Origin: Anas platyrhynchos
Lineage: Eukaryota > Chordata > Aves > Anseriformes > Anatidae
NCBI RefSeq assembly: GCF_047663525.1
Contig: NC_092590.1
Span: 7,522,001-7,586,000 of the forward strand
Direction of reading: 5' to 3'
Length of the DNA stretch: 64,000 nucleotides
The translations under genes were made by a program, and so were the position numbers. The notes under the pieces are model-generated. The model made no database searches and had not been told where the DNA came from. It worked only from the letters and a program-made list of their open reading frames with translations. Shown here one piece after another: positions 13,301-25,700 of this stretch (position 1 is its first letter; every line of letters begins with the position of its first letter).

Positions 13301-15845
13301 TATCTTCTAGCCACAAGTCTAACAAATGGGTTGAATTTTAAAAGAAAATCATAGATCACAACAGACTATTGTGGTGCATTACATCTAGGATTCGTACCCC
13401 AGCCAGAATTGCTACTGATGCATACCCCTCTTTGTTGAGGGGAAAAGGAAAAAAAAGTATAAATTACTCTCCCCTTTTCAGTTGATAGGCAATACATTTC
13501 AAAAAGCTCTCACAGCTTTCACTGGGACACAGGCTTTAATACCAGCTTCAAGTAAATTCTTTAAATTTTGCAGTGCCCTTGTTGCATGCTACAATTTTAT
13601 AGCTGTCCCCACCTTGTCAGAACTGTGTGTATATGGAGCTCCACTCATAATATGCAGGCAGAATCCTCATCGTATTTTTATCGTTACCTGTCTGCAGATA
13701 TCCACACACCCTTGCCGTGTATGTAGCAGAACTGCAAGCAAGAGTTTGTAATACATGGTACCAGCATTCCTTAGTGTATTACACCTCCAGGTTTCTCAGT
13801 CTTCTTTTTGTATTTTCTCTCATTTCTTCTCTGACTTCCTCTTATCCTCAACAGCTACCCTCATAGTACACAGAATAAAGCTACAAATGAAGAAGGAAGG
13901 GTCAGACAAGTACACGGTCATATATAAAAGCAATGCTTTATTTTCACACCAAAACAACTACCTTTTTAATTACTTCTTTGAAAAGGTAATGAGTTTAAAG
14001 TGTCCTCTGTTTAATCTATTATAAACAGCCCAAGTCTGAATTGTTTTGCTATTACATTTTCACAGTATACATGAAAGAGTTTTCTTGGGTGGGAAATTAG
14101 GAAAGAAAAGCATGAGAATCTTACAATAGTGCAAGGAATACAAATACAGAGTCGACTGCAAGCAAAAGCAAGGATTAAACGAGATGTGCCTAAAATTTGG
14201 CTTAGTAAGTGCACCTTGAAGACAGGATTGTGGTCAACACTAAGTGCTGAGACACACTGAAGTTTTCAGTAAAAATGGGGTCTATTCAGAATTCAGCTCA
14301 GTTATTTGATTAGCCATCCAATTTTGACACACCCATTGCAGGTAACGTATAAAATAAAAAAAAAAAAAAAAAAGATCTAGCCTTTTTAGTGAAACACAGA
14401 ATGAACTGAGCTAATAAAGTGCAAAAATATATGAAAGGCGATAGATAACCATTGGTCAATGCCTCTCCAATTATTCCTACCAGCCAAGCATAGATTATGA
14501 TCCTCAACTATCCATCATGATGAATCATTCAGTATTGCATTTCAAAAGACATTACACAAATTGATCATGGGTAACAAAAAAATCTATCTCAGAATGGTTC
14601 TACGAATCTTAAGAACTTGTAATATAAACATTTGCATGTTACCAGAAGTATTTCTTCAGCTCTTCAATTACACCAATTCTGGGTAATGCAGGGTGCGTAT
14701 CTTTATTAAGTACTCAATTTTTATCAAAATTCCCCAGCTGAAGTGCTGTTTTGACATGAGGTACAGAAGCACATCCAGGTTATTTAACTCTGTTGTCTCA
14801 AGGACTGTGGAAAAAATAATGTATATGGTGTTCTATTGAAAGAACGTGCCTTCTATGATATATTCCATCTTTGATACACTGATAGCACATGTAGCCACAG
14901 AGATCCACTCTTAACTTCAGCACATATTAATTCCACAAGGATTAGTCAAACCAACTGAGCTCTCAAACCAAATGAGCTCTCTCAAATGAGCTTTGCACTG
15001 CCTCAGTCTGATATATTGATACACACCATCTAAAAAACAGGTGATGGCATTTTTGAACTCCAGAATTAGATTCAAGTTTCTTGCAAAGTTTTGAAACCTG
15101 AAATCAAATATTCTCCAGAAATTTAAAAAGTAAATATAATCGCTCCTATTTATGACATGGTGTTTTTAATGGGGAACACCTTCAGCAACAACTACCGACT
15201 GTACTATCTATATGGAGAATAGAAGGCAAATAGTGTAACACTTCAGGTTAACACATCAGATCTCCTGTTTAAAATTTGTCTGAGAAACTGTTTGTGATAA
15301 ACTAAACTACGTTTTTGACACAAGAAGAATCTATTTTCTCTTAAAAAAAAATAATCCCAAATTTCAAGAAAAGTGCCGATGTCAAATACTTCACTCAGAA
15401 AACTAAAAAGGTTTTCATTGCAAACAATATTATGCAGGAGGAAAAAAAAAAAATAAAAAAAGATAGATCACTTTTTAAACACACATACTAATAACACAGA
15501 ATGAAACATCTAGGTTAATCCTAAAAGGGCACACAAATTAATTTTGAACTCTCAAATACCATACCTTCTTCCTTTGCATATCCCATGGTCTCAGATACTC
15601 ATTCTATTATCCTTGACTACTGAGCACAAACATGTAGATGTTATAGAGCTTTTTGAGTGTGTTTATTTTCTGCCATGGGTTTATGGAATTTTTTTTTTTC
15701 CCTCATGAAACTATGCCTTACAAGTCATGCTCTCCAATATTCCAACAGGCAAAAATTAATCCTAAATCAATGATACCAGCATATGATATTAAATGATACC
15801 AACAAATGATATTTTAATGTTAACTAAGCTTTGGTTTTCAGCTTT

Positions 15846-15880
15846 ATAGAATCATAGAATCATAGAATATCCTGAGTTGG
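15846..15880 (-). mobile_element. CR1 LINE 3'-end remnant
   Basis: On the minus strand this reads as three tandem copies of the octamer ATTCTATG preceded by CCAACTCAGGAT, which is how sauropsid CR1 elements end. Almost no CR1 body is recognisable beyond it. CR1 retroposons are normally severely 5'-truncated, and this one is only a stub. Confidence 0.6.
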
Positions 15881-17113
15881 CTTTGAAACAATATTTCTCC
15901 CTCTGGAAAGAGGGAATGCCCAATTTCCAAGCAAAATAAACAGTTCTTCTAGGTATAAAAAGTCCAAGAAAAGAGTACAATTTTCATTTTTAGGAAATAC
16001 CGTGGTTCCTGGCTCACACATACTTCTAACCATAATACCCAAACCTAAAATAACAAAATCCTGTTATTTACTTCAGGCATTGAAAAAGCAGCCTCAGAAT
16101 AGACAGTCCATTATTATCAGTAACAGGCAATTCTGTATTCATTATTATCATCAATATTAACACTGGATTTTCTAAAGATTGGGAAGCATGCTCATAATTA
16201 ACTTTTATTATGCTTGTTAAGCTTTGCTACACGTTCAACATGACCTGACAATGTCATCCTACTCTATCTCAAAGGACACTGTAATACTACAGTGTAGTAT
16301 GTAATACTGTGCAATACCTACATAACATACAGCCATGTAACAGTCTGTCTTGTATTACACAATGTCACAACATTTTCTCAACAGAAATTTCTGAAATTGC
16401 TGTATATAGCCAAATGCATACAAGTAAATTCTAAGGCTGAGATTTTGCAACAAGATCATTTACTGTAAATTCACACAATATCTAGTATCTCTCCTAGAGT
16501 CACTCATAATGATAGCTTACTTGAGCTTCAGAATACTAAAAGAAGCTCCTTCACCACAGCATCTCCAAAATGATGATATGATGAATGTATCAAAACTCCC
16601 AAGAGTTCATGAACTGTGGCTACCTAGTTTCAGTCTTGATTGTCCCAAAATCACTTCTGATTCAATATACTGCACAGAGCTGTATGGCGTTTTTAAACAA
16701 AGCTTCAACCTCAAAGTACTTTGAGCTGTTTTCCTATTATTTCAAAATGCATAGTTTTTATGAAAGTCATGATTAATATTTGATTCAAATGAGCACATCA
16801 TACAGCGAAATGAGAGAAAACAGAACAATATTTTAATGAAACAATGAAATAGAATATCTTTAACTAAGTAAACATTTCATGCTGTACTCATCTTTCAAAG
16901 AATGTCATTCCTCCGCATCCAAAGTCACAAACAGAACAGAAAAATCATTAGGCAACATTTTGCTTCTGTTCCCCCTCGTACCCACCCCTCTACCCATCCA
17001 GTAGAGTCCATGATATCAGATGGCATGTTCTGACCACCACCTGGCACCAACCTGCTTCCAGATGCAGTATCATCACTTTGGACTAATTTTACCCCCTCCA
17101 TCCTCACCCGTGT

Positions 17114-18207
17114 TCAACAGAGGTACTCAGATCTAGAGCCTTCACTTTTGAAAGTCATTTGAGAATCCATGCTTGACCTAGAACAGAGGAGAAGTCTTTC
17201 TGATTCATCAGTGTACCTTCGTGCCCAGAGCTCTCCTCCTGCATTCACTGCTCGAGGCTTGAGAGAGAGAGTTTCAAACTTTACATAGGTCTCTTTTGCA
17301 AGGTCAGCTTCCTTAGCAGTTTTGGGTTTCACACGGAGTTTTAAAACTTTGTAGAGTAAGAAAATGATCAAAGGTAAAACAACCACGCATGCTGCACTGC
17401 TGGCCAATATCAAAATAGGAAACTGAGACGTGCTTTCATCATTTAACCTATCAGTAGTGAAAATAATGCACTGCTCTTTTGTAGGTGGCACTCCTTTGGG
17501 TGAAACACATGCCATATACTGAGTACTAGGTTGCAAACCTTCAATTGTGACTTTGTTTTTACTAGGATCTGTGCTCAGAGGCAACATGTCTTTATCACCA
17601 TACTTTGAATATAACACAGTCACTGCAGCGTTGCTTGAGGCATTGACAGTTTTCCAAGTTAGGGTCACTCTTTCATCTGTTTCGCTGATCACTTTTAGGT
17701 TCTTCACAGTAACATTTTGCTCAGCCATAGCTGCTGCCTTCTCTTCACCTTTTTCACTTGCCTCCTCGATCTGCTTTGTCTCCTCACCTTTCTTGCTCAT
17801 CTCCCCACTCTGCTTTTTGCTTCCACTTGTCACTGCCTTCGAAATTTTCTTTCCATCAACCACGGGCCTGGATTGCTTCTTGTCGGTAACCCTGGCGCTC
17901 GTTGATCTTTCAGTGGTAATCAGAGCTGTGGTGGTTGACGTGGTGAGAAGAGGTGTGGTGGTTCTCTCAGGTCCCTTCCTGGATTCCCCCACTGTGGCAT
18001 TCTGTCTCTCTGCCTCCTGCTTCCTTCCGTACTTCTGTGGCGACACAGTTGTGGTAACTACACCAACCACGGTGACAGTGACAGCAGCTTCTGACATTCC
18101 TGCCAAGTTCTTCGCCTTACATCTGTATTCCCCTGCATCCTTGTATGAAATCCCTGTCAAGCTTATTATGGACCATCTGACACCCTCTCCAGGTGTTTCT
18201 TGAATTA
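17114..18207 (-). CDS. LRIT3: LRIT3 coding exon 4 (Ig end, stalk, FN3, TM, tail)
   Basis: Acceptor ctacag|TAATTC; 1094 bp, ending with TGA at 17114-17116. Encodes residues 301-664: second Ig half with DAGEYRC (Cys330), the low-complexity stalk, the FN3 domain (VTLTWKTV ... STQYMACV), the membrane helix and the conserved tail (LLLCSRSS, TFKSEGSRSEYLC). Confidence 0.95.
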
Positions 18208-21200
18208 CTGTAGAAAAACAGAGTAAAACGTTATAAAGAGGGAGATAAAGAAAAAAGTAAACATTATTCAACTATTTTTTTTCTATTAATTATTTCTACC
18301 AGAATGAATCATACGTATTAAACATTTAAAAAAAAAAAATCAACAAATTTACACTAACTATGGAACTCCCTGCCATATTATATTCTTGCAGAAAAGTGCT
18401 CAGTTTAGGTCAGAATGGGATAGAATGTCAGGAGGAATTACAAGAGAGTAAGCAGTTTTATTAAATAAAAGAAAAACAAATAAGGAGAAATCAAAATGAC
18501 TTGAAGCCAATTAACTATGAAATACAAGTCTCACTGAGTAAATACAAGCAACACTGAGCGCACTATTTAAAGAATTTTGGGAAGTTACCTCTGTCATAAG
18601 ATAATTCAATACTTTGGACTACTACCCTCTTCAGAACAAAGCATTAAGATAACTGCTAACTACTTTGCCGTAACAAGAAACTTTTCAGTTTGTTACTGCA
18701 TAAATCCACCACAGTACATCACAGCAAGAATGGTATCAGACAATCACAGCCTCATTAGCATTCCAGGTAGGCACTGTGAATAAGCAATAAATATTTGCAA
18801 ATAACGTAGAAAACATGTTTATGGGAAATCCCACATTTACAGTTCTGTGTTTTAAGTGGCTCAGTTACAGCCTCACTATTTTTGTTTGTTTTTTTGGTTG
18901 GTTGGTTTGTTTTTTTTAATCATCATGAACATTTTGAACCAAAAAGAAGATTTCAGTAACGAATGTTCCTCTCTGCTTTTCAGCTTCTGAATTGGTACCC
19001 AGCTATCCCAACCTCTGTTTTCCCTTATTCTCCCCGCCTTCATCCATTTCTTCCCAACACAAACTGCTCTTATTACAGACCACAACCAGAATCAGAATAG
19101 TCTGTTGGACCCAGACAAAGAATTGCCAGTATGGCGCGATACCTGGTCCACCGTCACTTAAGATAACAATCTCAGAGCACAAGCAACCCAATAACTTCAG
19201 GCTCTCCCATTTCCTATAAAATGGCTATTCCTATAAAAGAGCTATTATACCTGTATAGTTCACTGGTATATTGTCTGACCTAGTCCACGTAAGCTGCGGC
19301 GTTGGGTACCCGGTTGCATCGCAACGTAGCAGAACATTGCTTCCCAGCGGGGAGGTGATTTTTGTTGCCGACGTCATCACGGATGGCTTAAGACACTGCT
19401 CTAACTCTGCTCTCTGGAACAAGATCCCTGCCAGGTTCTCAGGTCCGCTACACGAAACCAGTGGATCAAGAAGGACAATTGAAGTGTCCACGATTTTGGA
19501 AAATTCAATTAGCTTTGAAATGCGACAGTCACAAAACCATGGGTTGTCCTGCAAACCTGAAGGAAGAAAGGGAGTGGAAAAAAAACAAAAAACAAAAAAC
19601 TGAAATTGTTGTTAGGCAATATCTGAATATTGTGATTACAGTATGACACATGACTATCAGCAAGTATAATCAAGGAGACACATGGGCCTGTTCTGAGTCA
19701 ATCTTTTTCAATTTTTCTTTTTTTTTGTTAGCTAGTGGGGCACTTTCTGCAGGTGTGAAAAAGATTACAGATGTTTATTAAGCTAAACCTTTTCTTCACA
19801 TAAATTTACAGGAGCGTAGTAATAAAATGGCACTACCTTTGCTTAACTTTCCTATTTTTCTAGGAGAAAAAGCACTTTGAAAAGACGTCTTAAGACTGAT
19901 GATACATTTTCACCTGCCTGCAGCTTCTGAAGAGGGAGCTTCTCAGGCTGTTGCACCTTGTCACTCCCCTCTGCTCTTAATGCCTCTTTGGGCTCTTACA
20001 GTTTGATCTTCTCAGGCCCTTTCTTCCTTGCTTGCAGAGAATGTGATGATTTAAGGGTTTAGGGCTTACACGGATATATTTGCCCTTTGAAAAAAAGGAT
20101 GTGGGCTAAGGAGAAAAAGCTTTAGGCCAATAACATTCTTATCTGACTCTGAAGCATACCGATATTCTTAGAAATCTGGTATTAGTTTAGGACAGTCTCT
20201 GAAATACATTCAAAAAAATAGAACAGAAGAAAATAGGAAGGACCCTGGAAAAAGTTGGCAGATATAACATTTTTGTGATGGCATACAAGAACGATCCCTT
20301 TCTTCTGTTATAGGCTATAACATTTGCCTCTTAGTTCCAACATCTATGAACAGGAGGCTTCCCCTCTTGATGAAGTTATCATGGTAAAACAGGGTAGCTA
20401 TTTCTGAGAAATATGTCCAAAGCCTCAGCTGGTGTCCATTACTTGGCTACGTTGACCTCAAGAGAGCAACACGCAATTTACCAGGTAGAACTCCACCCAG
20501 CGTCTCACTCAGGAGTTCAATTATTTTCTCATTTGATTTCTACTTTTGGGCATAACTTTTTCATTTTATTCTAGCATTAACAATAAGCAGAACTTACAGG
20601 CTGAAATGAGGGATGGTATGCAAGAGCCTTTTGCTACCGAATTGACTGATTGGTACAAGAGACAAGTCACAGTAATTAATTCAAAACTATATGAGAAAAC
20701 TGAAACACTTGCCAATATTGTTCAGGGTATTTCTAGGAATTATCAATTTAGCTAATGGGAAAACTCTGCTTTTCATTTTTGAAAAAACCTACTGATGAAA
20801 GAGGACATGAATAATTAACTAGCAGTTCCTTCTATCACCTGACCGAGATTAGTTTATTTTAAGCATCATGGCAGTGATTGGTTAAAGCAGTGGTAAACCC
20901 CGATTAATCCCCGCTCTTTAAAACAAGACCTGACCTGAAGGGATTCCGTGACTTTGACGTCACAATCCAATTTCACCCCTTCCAGACACAGGAGATTTTA
21001 CATCCATCTATTCACCACCTACTGCTTTCAGGAACGGAGAAGGAGAAATCAAGAAAACTGTATCAGTAACCACTTTTCTTTAAAAAAAAGTAAGAGAATA
21101 ATCTCCAAAATATACAACTGATTTCCTGTGAATGTCAAACATTCACAAGCAAAAGAGATCTCATTCGAATGTCCTCCATATGTCTAAGCACATCAATTAT

Positions 21201-22708
21201 TTTCAATCAAGCATATGCACGTAGCTATTTGTGCTCATCTTTTAAGTTAGGGGAGGTTTAGTTTGTAAGCTAGAGATTAACATTTTTTCATTCTCACTTG
21301 CTTATTAGGGGCCAATTTTCATCACCAAGTGCATTTAAAAATGAAACTCCCCTTAAGGTATAAGAAGGGAGACAAGATCCCCCAGAAACAAGGACTCAAC
21401 TGAGAGGCCTCTGTAACAAATACTGGGGAAAAGCACAGGAACTCTCCTGTACATCCTTGGCACTGCCTGGAAAGGACAGAAGCATGGGGCTGCTGGGCTA
21501 CAAGTGGATGGCAGGGCAGGAAAATGTAGGTCCACGGCATTAATCAGGACTGATCTGCAGCACTGGTAGGGAATCGCATCTCACATGCAAGGCAGCAGGC
21601 TTTCCCTTCCAGTGAATGATACTAAAAATATTTCTTCTGCTACCCTTCTGTCTCCTGCATGCTTTGCTACAAGAAAGGATTTTATTATTATTATTGCTTC
21701 TAATACTAATGCAGTGCTGAAAGATCTTTCAAAGCTATAAATACGTGGCTTTCATGTTCTCCCAGTGTCTAAGAGGAGAATCAAAGCTTCTGCAATCTAA
21801 ACAGAGTAACAGAAACGGGCAAAATAGAAGGAATGGCAAAGCAAAGCCATTACAATAGGTGGGCGTTTAGTCTAAGATACAGGTTTGATCATCTCAGATC
21901 ATTTGAAAGCCTGGTTTCAGTGGACGAAGAAAGCTGTCATCCCAGAAGAGACACTACCTTTGTGTTTCAGTGCAAAGAAAGAGTTGTTTCAGCTAGTCAT
22001 CTCATCTCCCCATCCATCATGTTGCCCGCTGGAACTGGCTGAAGAAGCAGGACATATATAAATATATAATACACAACAGCCACAGGAGTTTCTCCTTGCC
22101 TCCATGGCTCATTCCTTCTATTTATTTGTGTCTTGCCAATACCTGGCAGTATAGCCATTATCTGCTGTAAAATATACACAGCCATTGTAAGTCATCGAAT
22201 TGTGTAAATTCCCAAAATAAAAAGATAAAAGCATGACTGACTTGGAAGCAAAGATAAAACACTGATTTTGCTTACAATTCAGTTAGCTATTGAAGGGAAA
22301 ACAAATGGGAATGTAAACTTCTGCAAATTCACAGCCTGTGTTTACAAGGTGGTAGAAGTGAGAAAGAACACATGAAAGAATAAAGAAAAGGTTACAGAAA
22401 GGTAAAAGTTGAAGAAACTGGGAAAAAAAATGGGGTGCTCTAATAAAGAAATGAAATAGGAAATTATTTTCCTAAGGGGATTCTAAGAAGAGACAATAAA
22501 AATAACTATAAGTCCCCAACAGCATGTGTATCTGTTAGAACACCAAGTATTTATAAATTCTGGCTTCTTTTGCAGAAATATTAAGGCAGCTTACTGACCT
22601 GAGTAAGAAATATTAACCAAGGCAAAGCAAGCGTTGATAAATATTTATGCATTGCAATATACCAACGCAATGTATGTTAACATCAAATAAGGATCATAAA
22701 TCATTCTA

Positions 22709-22742
<34 letters not shown>

Positions 22743-25700
22743 AACTTCCTTTTATGTAGGTTTAGCATACTTTAAATTTGCTCCCAGATTTATATGTATG
22801 CTTGCTTGTACAGGGACAAGTACGTATATATACATGTGGCTGCATGCGTATTTTTGCGGTCTTCTCGGTAAGCAGGATTTCCCCACGCTGTGTCAATATG
22901 GACTTTAGCATTTGAAACAGCTATGAGCAAAATTTCCTTTGTAAATCAGTAACCAGTCTCAGACCATAGCTCGTACAATAGACTGTGTTTCGATTGCTGC
23001 AAAATGGGAGTACATGAAATATCCGCGTTTTTGGCCAATGGAAATATTCACCACAGCTTGGGCCAACCTACCCAAGGCTATCCTCTAGCTGAAGCTACAT
23101 AATTTTGGATCCATGGTTCCAACCAGTAAATCCCACTCCTCTCACTGTGTCCCAGTGCATCCAACACACTGTAATTGCTAGGGAATTGCTTCATTTCGGG
23201 AAGAGTGGCATCTACCCCCGTAGCCCAGCATAACCAGTGGGATCCTGATGGACCTGCTGAGTTCCCAATTTTTGGCACCTCTACATGTAACAGAGGCAAG
23301 ATTTCATCTAACTGCTGCTCTGTCAAATCCTAGACCCCTCCGCTCCTCCCAGTGACTCACTAGATGTAATTTTCCATATGGAAAACGCTGCTACTATCAT
23401 TCACGCCAGAAATATCAATCTCTGTACGGCAGCCAATGCTGAAACTTAGCTGTGATTTGGATCAAAGAATTAGCTTATAGTGCCAGTGCTAACCGAGAGA
23501 GGGCCAGATGAACTCACACCCGGCTCCCTTGATCGTTTCCACTGTTTATTGTCAGCTCGTTCCACAGCTTTGTTTTGAACTCTTCCAAAGGGCGATCTCC
23601 AAGATGAGACCAGGAACCAAGCATGCTCTGGAGACCACTGCCTGAAGGGAGCATGGGTGAGACCACATCCAGAACGGCTCCCTCCGTCCTGTTTGCTCTC
23701 CCAGTGCAAGGCTTTGAGCCTTCAAACTATGCTGGACTGGCAGGCGCACGTCAGGCGTGTACCACAGGTGCTGTGTCATCGTACAAGGGCACGGCTCTTT
23801 GGTTTGCAATGCCATTCATGCTTTACTTCAGCCAGTCTGAGCTGAGAAAAAGACACTACTACCACCCCCTTACATTTCAGAGACACCAAAACAGCCCATG
23901 GCTTCTCCAAGAGGCCTCGAAGTGCACACGGGGGAACATAAACTTTCTCTTACATGCAACTCTTGATGCTCAGTCAAGACATTACAGATAAAATTGCCTC
24001 CTGGTGTTACAAAATACGTATGCACAAATCAGTTTGGGGGCTTTGCAGTTGATGATGCTGTTAATTAAATGCAAGTGGCAATCTTGTTTTGCCAGAAGTA
24101 GGAGAGGAGCTAGTTCAAGCCCTAATTGCTTGCACTAAGCAGAATCTGACTGTTGTTTTCCTGACTAGACAAAAGCAGCATTTATTTGCTCTGGGTTCCA
24201 GCTCCTAGCAGAGCTCTGGCTGCAGTTCCCATTCCTGCTAGGTGCACGGGCCAGACCGATCGCTCCCACAGAGCACCACTCCTGAGCACCAAAATGAGCG
24301 CTGTGTGCAACTGTGGGCATCACATTTTTAAGAGAAACTTTTTTAAAAGAGTCTAGAGGGAATCGGTAAATATGGTAGGAAATGAAAAATCTCACAGTCA
24401 TCTACAAGAAACAGCTGATAGAAACGGTGAGACTAGCTGAGAAAGGAAAAGGCAAATGGGAAATACCTGAAAGGTTACCGTAAGAGAAGGCAATTCGTTT
24501 TTCTGCATGCCCATCTCATGTAGGACAAGAGGTAATCAGCTTAGTTTGCAGTAAGGGAGATTGGGGTTGGATATTAAGAGAAACTTTCTCACTGTGCTGC
24601 TAGATAAGCACTGGATGAGGTTACCAGAGAAGGCTCTGGAGCGGTCTGCCGGCAGGCTTGGAGAACAGCACGGGCTTGGCCAAAGGTTAGCAAGAGCTCA
24701 GCTCACCTGGATCTGCACCCCAGCAGGACAGAGGCCTTTTTGAAATCCCTCCTAATTGCGTGCTTGTGATCCTTGCCTCCACTTCAGAGGGGGGAAGGAG
24801 CATCTGTGGGGTATGACCCTCCTCCCTCAGCCTCCAGCAGGACTCTGCAGAGGTGTGAGGGGTGTCGGGGAGGAAGCCACGTCACACCTTGCTCCAGTTG
24901 TTCTCTTTTTTTTTTATTCACTACAGAGTTTCTTACACAGCAAGCTCTGCATGTCTGCCCTGAGAAGCAGGAATATGAAGGCTGTATAGCATCAACAAGT
25001 GAAAATTCAGCAAGTTATCCACAGCTTGCCTAAGGTAGACTGACTCAGCACACAGACAATGGAAATACCACCAAACCATAGTCTCAGATCCAAATCTATA
25101 ATGACTGTACAGAGCCTCCCTCTGAGTGTAATATTAAAAAAGGAGAAGCAAGGCTCAGTTTGTGCCCGGCACGCATTCCTCTCTGCGGAGCTGTGCCCAG
25201 TTGCAGTTCATAAAGGAAAATGATCCAAAGGTTGCACCCTAAGTCTCTGGAAAAGGCAGTGCTTGTACCAGAGGGGTTGCCAGGACTAAAGGGAGCTGGC
25301 AAAGTGTGTGCACAAACAGAGCCTGCAGATGTGTGGGCAGAGTGGGAGGACAGGCAGGCAAGGGGAGGAGAGCGTGTGGTTTATTGTTTGTTTGTTTATA
25401 TTTTTTTTTTTTTTGGTTGGTTGGTTTATATTTTTTTATATATTTATTTATTTAGTAGTAGCAGCAGCAAGGGCTACGTAAGAAAAGGCAACTGAATAAC
25501 CTCTGGGATTCCCACATGAGGATATAGATCATCAGGAGGATTAGATCCAGCACAGTCAGCTTCGAAGCTATTGCCTCCTTTAGCCTTCAGTGTATGGACA
25601 GGGACATCGAGTTGGACTTACAGCCTTTTTTTTTTTTAAACAGCTTTTTTTAAACAAAAAAAAAAAAACCTGCATAAACCAAGATCCTTTCAATGCTGCA

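Larger units (their letters stand above)
1..17113. other. Gene-poor interval downstream of LRIT3
   Basis: I find no recognisable gene in these 17 kb. By human synteny the 5' end of EGF should lie to the left of LRIT3 on the minus strand, but I saw no EGF-like or YWTD-type exon, so EGF probably lies beyond the left edge. The interval holds short ATT repeats at its very start, poly(A)/(T) runs (28 A at 10321-10348, 22 T at 12762-12783, 19 A at 14356-14374) and a CR1 tail near 15846. The LRIT3 3' UTR should occupy the right end: minus-strand ATTAAA at 16832-16837 and AATAAA at 16204-16209 are candidate polyadenylation signals. One exon-like open frame (6968-7159) is listed separately. Confidence 0.6.

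Noticed and set aside
1-17113. EGF exons expected from human synteny
   Set aside because: Searched for by eye on the minus strand, but no EGF module or YWTD repeat was found.
17547-18203. 218-codon plus-strand open frame
   Set aside because: It is antisense to LRIT3 exon 4, whose conserved Ig, FN3 and membrane domains explain the sequence.
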